Source of the DNA: Bacteroidales bacterium
Lineage (GTDB): Bacteria; Bacteroidota; Bacteroidia; Bacteroidales; P3
Length of the DNA: 8,456 bases
Direction of reading: 5' to 3'
NCBI GenBank assembly: GCA_012837565.1
Contig: DUQY01000027.1
Span: forward strand, 1 to 8,456
Positions within the stretch are counted from its first letter, which is position 1, and each line of letters opens with the position of its first letter. The position numbers and the translations under genes are program-made. The notes beneath the pieces are model-generated. The model saw nothing but the letters and a program-made list of their open reading frames with translations. It did no database searches and was not told the DNA's origin. Shown here in pieces: positions 6,846 to 8,456 of the stretch.

Positions 6846-6876
6846 ACATATTAAAACACATTAGTTGGGTGTCATC

Positions 6877-6914
6877 GTTTCACTCTACTAAGGGGGTGTG
6901 AAACAGCGAAACAG
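6877..6914. repeat. GTTTCAC/GTGAAAC inverted repeat followed by a GAAACAGC duplication
   Basis: GTTTCAC (6877-6883) and GTGAAAC (6898-6904) form a 7-bp stem around a 14-nt loop holding AAGGGGGT. The right arm runs into GAAACAGC-GAAACAGC, two direct copies 8 nt apart (6900-6915). The string GGGGGT followed within a few bases by TGAAAC is shared with the repeat region at 1346-1362 on the other side of the rnf genes. Confidence 0.5.
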
Positions 6915-7029
6915 CATTCATTTTCAATAGATTGCAAAAAATAAGTGAAATAAACGTGAAAAACAGCCAAAAAACTGGAAAAAATCCGTAGAATTAAAAA
7001 GCATTTACGAGGTCGAAAAAGTCGATTTA

Positions 7030-7113
7030 ATGAATCAAAGAAAGAAAAAATTAGAACGAAGATCTAGTATAATGAAACAAAGTAATAAATTATTGAAACG
7101 AAGATCTAATAAT
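7030..7113. repeat. Two-copy 42-nt tandem repeat
   Basis: Units 7030-7071 and 7072-7113 align without gaps, 32 of 42 positions identical by my count. Both begin ATGAA and share the exact core AACGAAGATCTA (7055-7066 and 7097-7108). The unit is 14 codons long. In the + frame the copies read MNQRKKKLERRSSI and MKQSNKLLKRRSNN, but that frame then runs antisense through the peptidase gene, so coding is doubtful. A more degraded similarity may precede it at 7008-7029. Confidence 0.7.
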
Positions 7114-7121
7114 TCAAAACC

Positions 7122-7904
7122 TTATAAATATCTTTTGATTTTGTTTAATTGGTGGGTATATTCGTTACTGTATTTAGGGAGTATGCCTTGTTGGTCTATT
7201 GGGTCTACTCTTACTTGACCAGAGGCATGAAGAATTTGGTTTCCTCCTATATATATGCCTACGTGGGTTATTTGACCCACTGAATTATGGAAAAAACATA
7301 GGTCTCCTTTTTCGGCTTCTTCGAGTGTTTTTACCTCTTCGCCTTGGGTTACTTGGTCTTTAGCATCTCTTAGGAGATGAACTCCAATTTGTTTATAGCA
7401 CATTTGGGTTAGCCCTGAACAATCTAATCCGTAAAGGCTTTTACCTCCCCAAAGATAAGGTGCAGATATATATTTAAGAGCTATTGTGATTAGGGAATGT
7501 ATATTAGTCTTTGGTTTATTTATATGATGAGGCTCTATGATTTGAAAAAGGATATCACCTACTTGAAACTTTTCTCCTATAACTTGTGAACCTAAATATA
7601 TTGGATAGATTATCTTTTGCTTATTCTTTTGATTGGTTTGAATAATATGAGTTTGGGCTTGGTTAACTATTTGTTTTGGAGTTTCTGTATAAGCCTTATA
7701 GTCTGTTTGACTTATTTCTATGGTTTGCTTTTGATCTACCCAGCCAGAGTATTGATCTTCGAAGTTCTCTATTTGGATTTTGTCTTCAATTTGTTGTAAT
7801 ATCTTAAAGCAGTCGCCAAATATTAACTGGCTTATCATTTCACTTCTTTCGCTGTTTTCTTTCCTAAGAGGGGTTATGGCTATATGGCAGAATCCGTATC
7901 GCAT
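7122..7904 (-). CDS. SH3b-NlpC/P60 (C40) peptidoglycan peptide endopeptidase
   Basis: The 260-residue protein starts with a bacterial SH3-like domain: the N-terminal CHIAITPLR and SEMISQLIFG stretches (6-30) and GWVDQKQ (54-60). A second SH3-like segment follows to about residue 125. The NlpC/P60 domain covers about 135-260. Catalytic residues are C162 in LDCSGL, H214 in THVGIYIG and H226 in ILHASG. The layout matches YkfC-type gamma-D-glutamyl-L-diamino acid endopeptidases. There is no signal peptide, so it probably acts in the cytoplasm on recycled cell-wall peptides. The ATG is 2 nt after the stop of the DUF4294 gene, so the two are translated together. Substrate is inferred from family. 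Confidence 0.88.
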   Translation of the reverse strand: MRYGFCHIAITPLRKENSERSEMISQLIFGDCFKILQQIEDKIQIENFEDQYSGWVDQKQTIEISQTDYKAYTETPKQIVNQAQTHIIQTNQKNKQKIIYPIYLGSQVIGEKFQVGDILFQIIEPHHINKPKTNIHSLITIALKYISAPYLWGGKSLYGLDCSGLTQMCYKQIGVHLLRDAKDQVTQGEEVKTLEEAEKGDLCFFHNSVGQITHVGIYIGGNQILHASGQVRVDPIDQQGILPKYSNEYTHQLNKIKRYL

Positions 7905-7906
7905 TG

Positions 7907-8456
7907 CTATATATTATTAGTTTCTATTGCGAAAATAATCTTTTCAATTATCTTATCTTCTTCGTTGGTTTGTGGGTTGTATTTAGAGCGTAGGTTGTAG
8001 CCAAATAGTTTTCCTAATGATTGGTAGAAGAAAGCCCTGAAGCTACCTCTTAACTCTTTCACTATGGTGTAGGAGTCGCTTCCTGTTTCCCTGTCAACCA
8101 ATCTTATTAAAACTTTGCCTTGGCTCCTAGAAAGTTTCTTTAGAGTGTTTCCGAACTTAAGATTAATTTCTTCTTCAGCTTGTTTCATTAGGTTCTTTTT
8201 TTCTTTCTCTGGCTTGCCCTTCATAGCTAAACTATAGGATTCAAGAAGATGCCCTGCTTGTTTTGCAAAGGGGTAGGTCTTCTTTACATTGCGAATAAGC
8301 TTAGCATACTTTGCTTTCTCTGCATCAGTTAAGGCTGCAATATATCCCGAAATAGTTACTTCCTTTAGGTAACTCTTAGGAATAGTGTCGCCATCCATTA
8401 TGGTTGCAAAGGTTACTATTTTACTTTGTTGGCTAAATCCTATAACTGGAATAGTA
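7907..8456 (-). CDS. DUF4294 family protein, 5' partial
   Basis: This gene matches the Bacteroidota-restricted DUF4294 family. DGDTIP near residue 2 of the ATG-started reading, RNVKKTYPFAKQAG, SQGKVLIRLVDRETG, VKELRGSFRAFFYQSLGKLFG and a final EKIIFAIE helix are its recognisable blocks. An ATG at 8398-8396 could start a 163-residue product, but the frame stays open through the window edge. The preceding residues (IPVIGFSQQSKIV and onward) look like the end of a signal peptide, so the real start lies beyond 8456 and the protein is probably exported. Function is unknown. It ends 2 nt before the NlpC/P60 start, suggesting one transcript. Confidence 0.8.
   Translation of the reverse strand, partial: TIPVIGFSQQSKIVTFATIMDGDTIPKSYLKEVTISGYIAALTDAEKAKYAKLIRNVKKTYPFAKQAGHLLESYSLAMKGKPEKEKKNLMKQAEEEINLKFGNTLKKLSRSQGKVLIRLVDRETGSDSYTIVKELRGSFRAFFYQSLGKLFGYNLRSKYNPQTNEEDKIIEKIIFAIETNNI

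Larger units (their letters stand above)
6527..7121. other. 595-nt intergenic region upstream of rnfB, rich in repeats
   Basis: No frame holds a recognisable protein and no tRNA, rRNA or CRISPR pattern is seen. From low to high coordinates it contains the rnfB leader and -7 box, an AT-rich stretch (6575-6800), the bulged hairpin (6803-6845), the GAAACAGC repeat zone (6877-6915), further GTGAAA-like strings (6935-6965) and the 42-nt tandem duplication (7030-7113). The gap separates two same-direction gene groups. Its length is unusual next to the tight spacing on either side. Confidence 0.7.

Noticed and set aside
6800..6850. A tRNA or tRNA fragment
   Set aside because: One long stem only; no T-arm sequence, no anticodon arm and no CCA-like end.
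7030..7218. A 62-codon + strand reading frame containing the two 14-residue repeats
   Set aside because: More than half runs antisense through the conserved 3' end of the NlpC/P60 gene and the product has no recognisable family; treated as a DNA repeat.
7907..8398. DUF4294 gene starting at the ATG at 8398
   Set aside because: The frame is open upstream with a signal-peptide-like stretch, so this ATG is probably internal.

Overview
The window is an AT-rich piece of a Bacteroidota chromosome, most likely order Bacteroidales. The evidence is a six-subunit-type rnf locus with Bacteroidales-like RnfB/C/D/G/E sequences, a DUF4294-family gene next to an SH3b-NlpC/P60 peptidase, a split HipA with a short cysteine/histidine knuckle, weak A-rich ribosome binding sites, and a TAnnTTTG-type -7 promoter box ahead of rnfB. 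The sequence does not allow a genus to be named.

Layout: positions 2-1212 (+ strand) hold a split HipA toxin module. It consists of the 3' part of a HipS-like N-terminal-domain protein, overlapping by 4 nt a HipT-like kinase. The 270 nt that follow carry a strong hairpin plus T-run terminator, embedded in a short array of AAACAGCGTTT units spaced 21-22 nt. Positions 1483-6526 (- strand) are the rnf operon, read from high to low coordinates as rnfB, rnfC, an unrecognised secreted PsbP-like protein, rnfD, rnfG, rnfE. Positions 6527-7121 hold no convincing gene, but contain the rnfB promoter, a long bulged hairpin, GAAACAGC repeats and a 42-nt tandem duplication. Positions 7122-8456 (- strand) hold an NlpC/P60 peptidase and, 2 nt upstream of it, a DUF4294 gene that runs off the window edge.

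Function: Rnf is a membrane complex that passes electrons from reduced ferredoxin (RnfB) through flavins in RnfG and RnfD and Fe-S clusters to NAD+ at RnfC, while moving Na+ or H+ across the membrane. All subunits except RnfA are encoded here. RnfA normally pairs with RnfE to hold a [2Fe-2S] cluster in the membrane, and its gene is normally last in the operon. Here its expected place is empty and is followed by the convergent hip module. The additional exported protein encoded between rnfC and rnfD is the least expected element of the operon.

The best candidates for something undescribed are the rnf locus with a PsbP-like gene gained and rnfA missing, and the set of intergenic repeats flanking it on both sides. 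No defence island, CRISPR array or complete mobile element was found.
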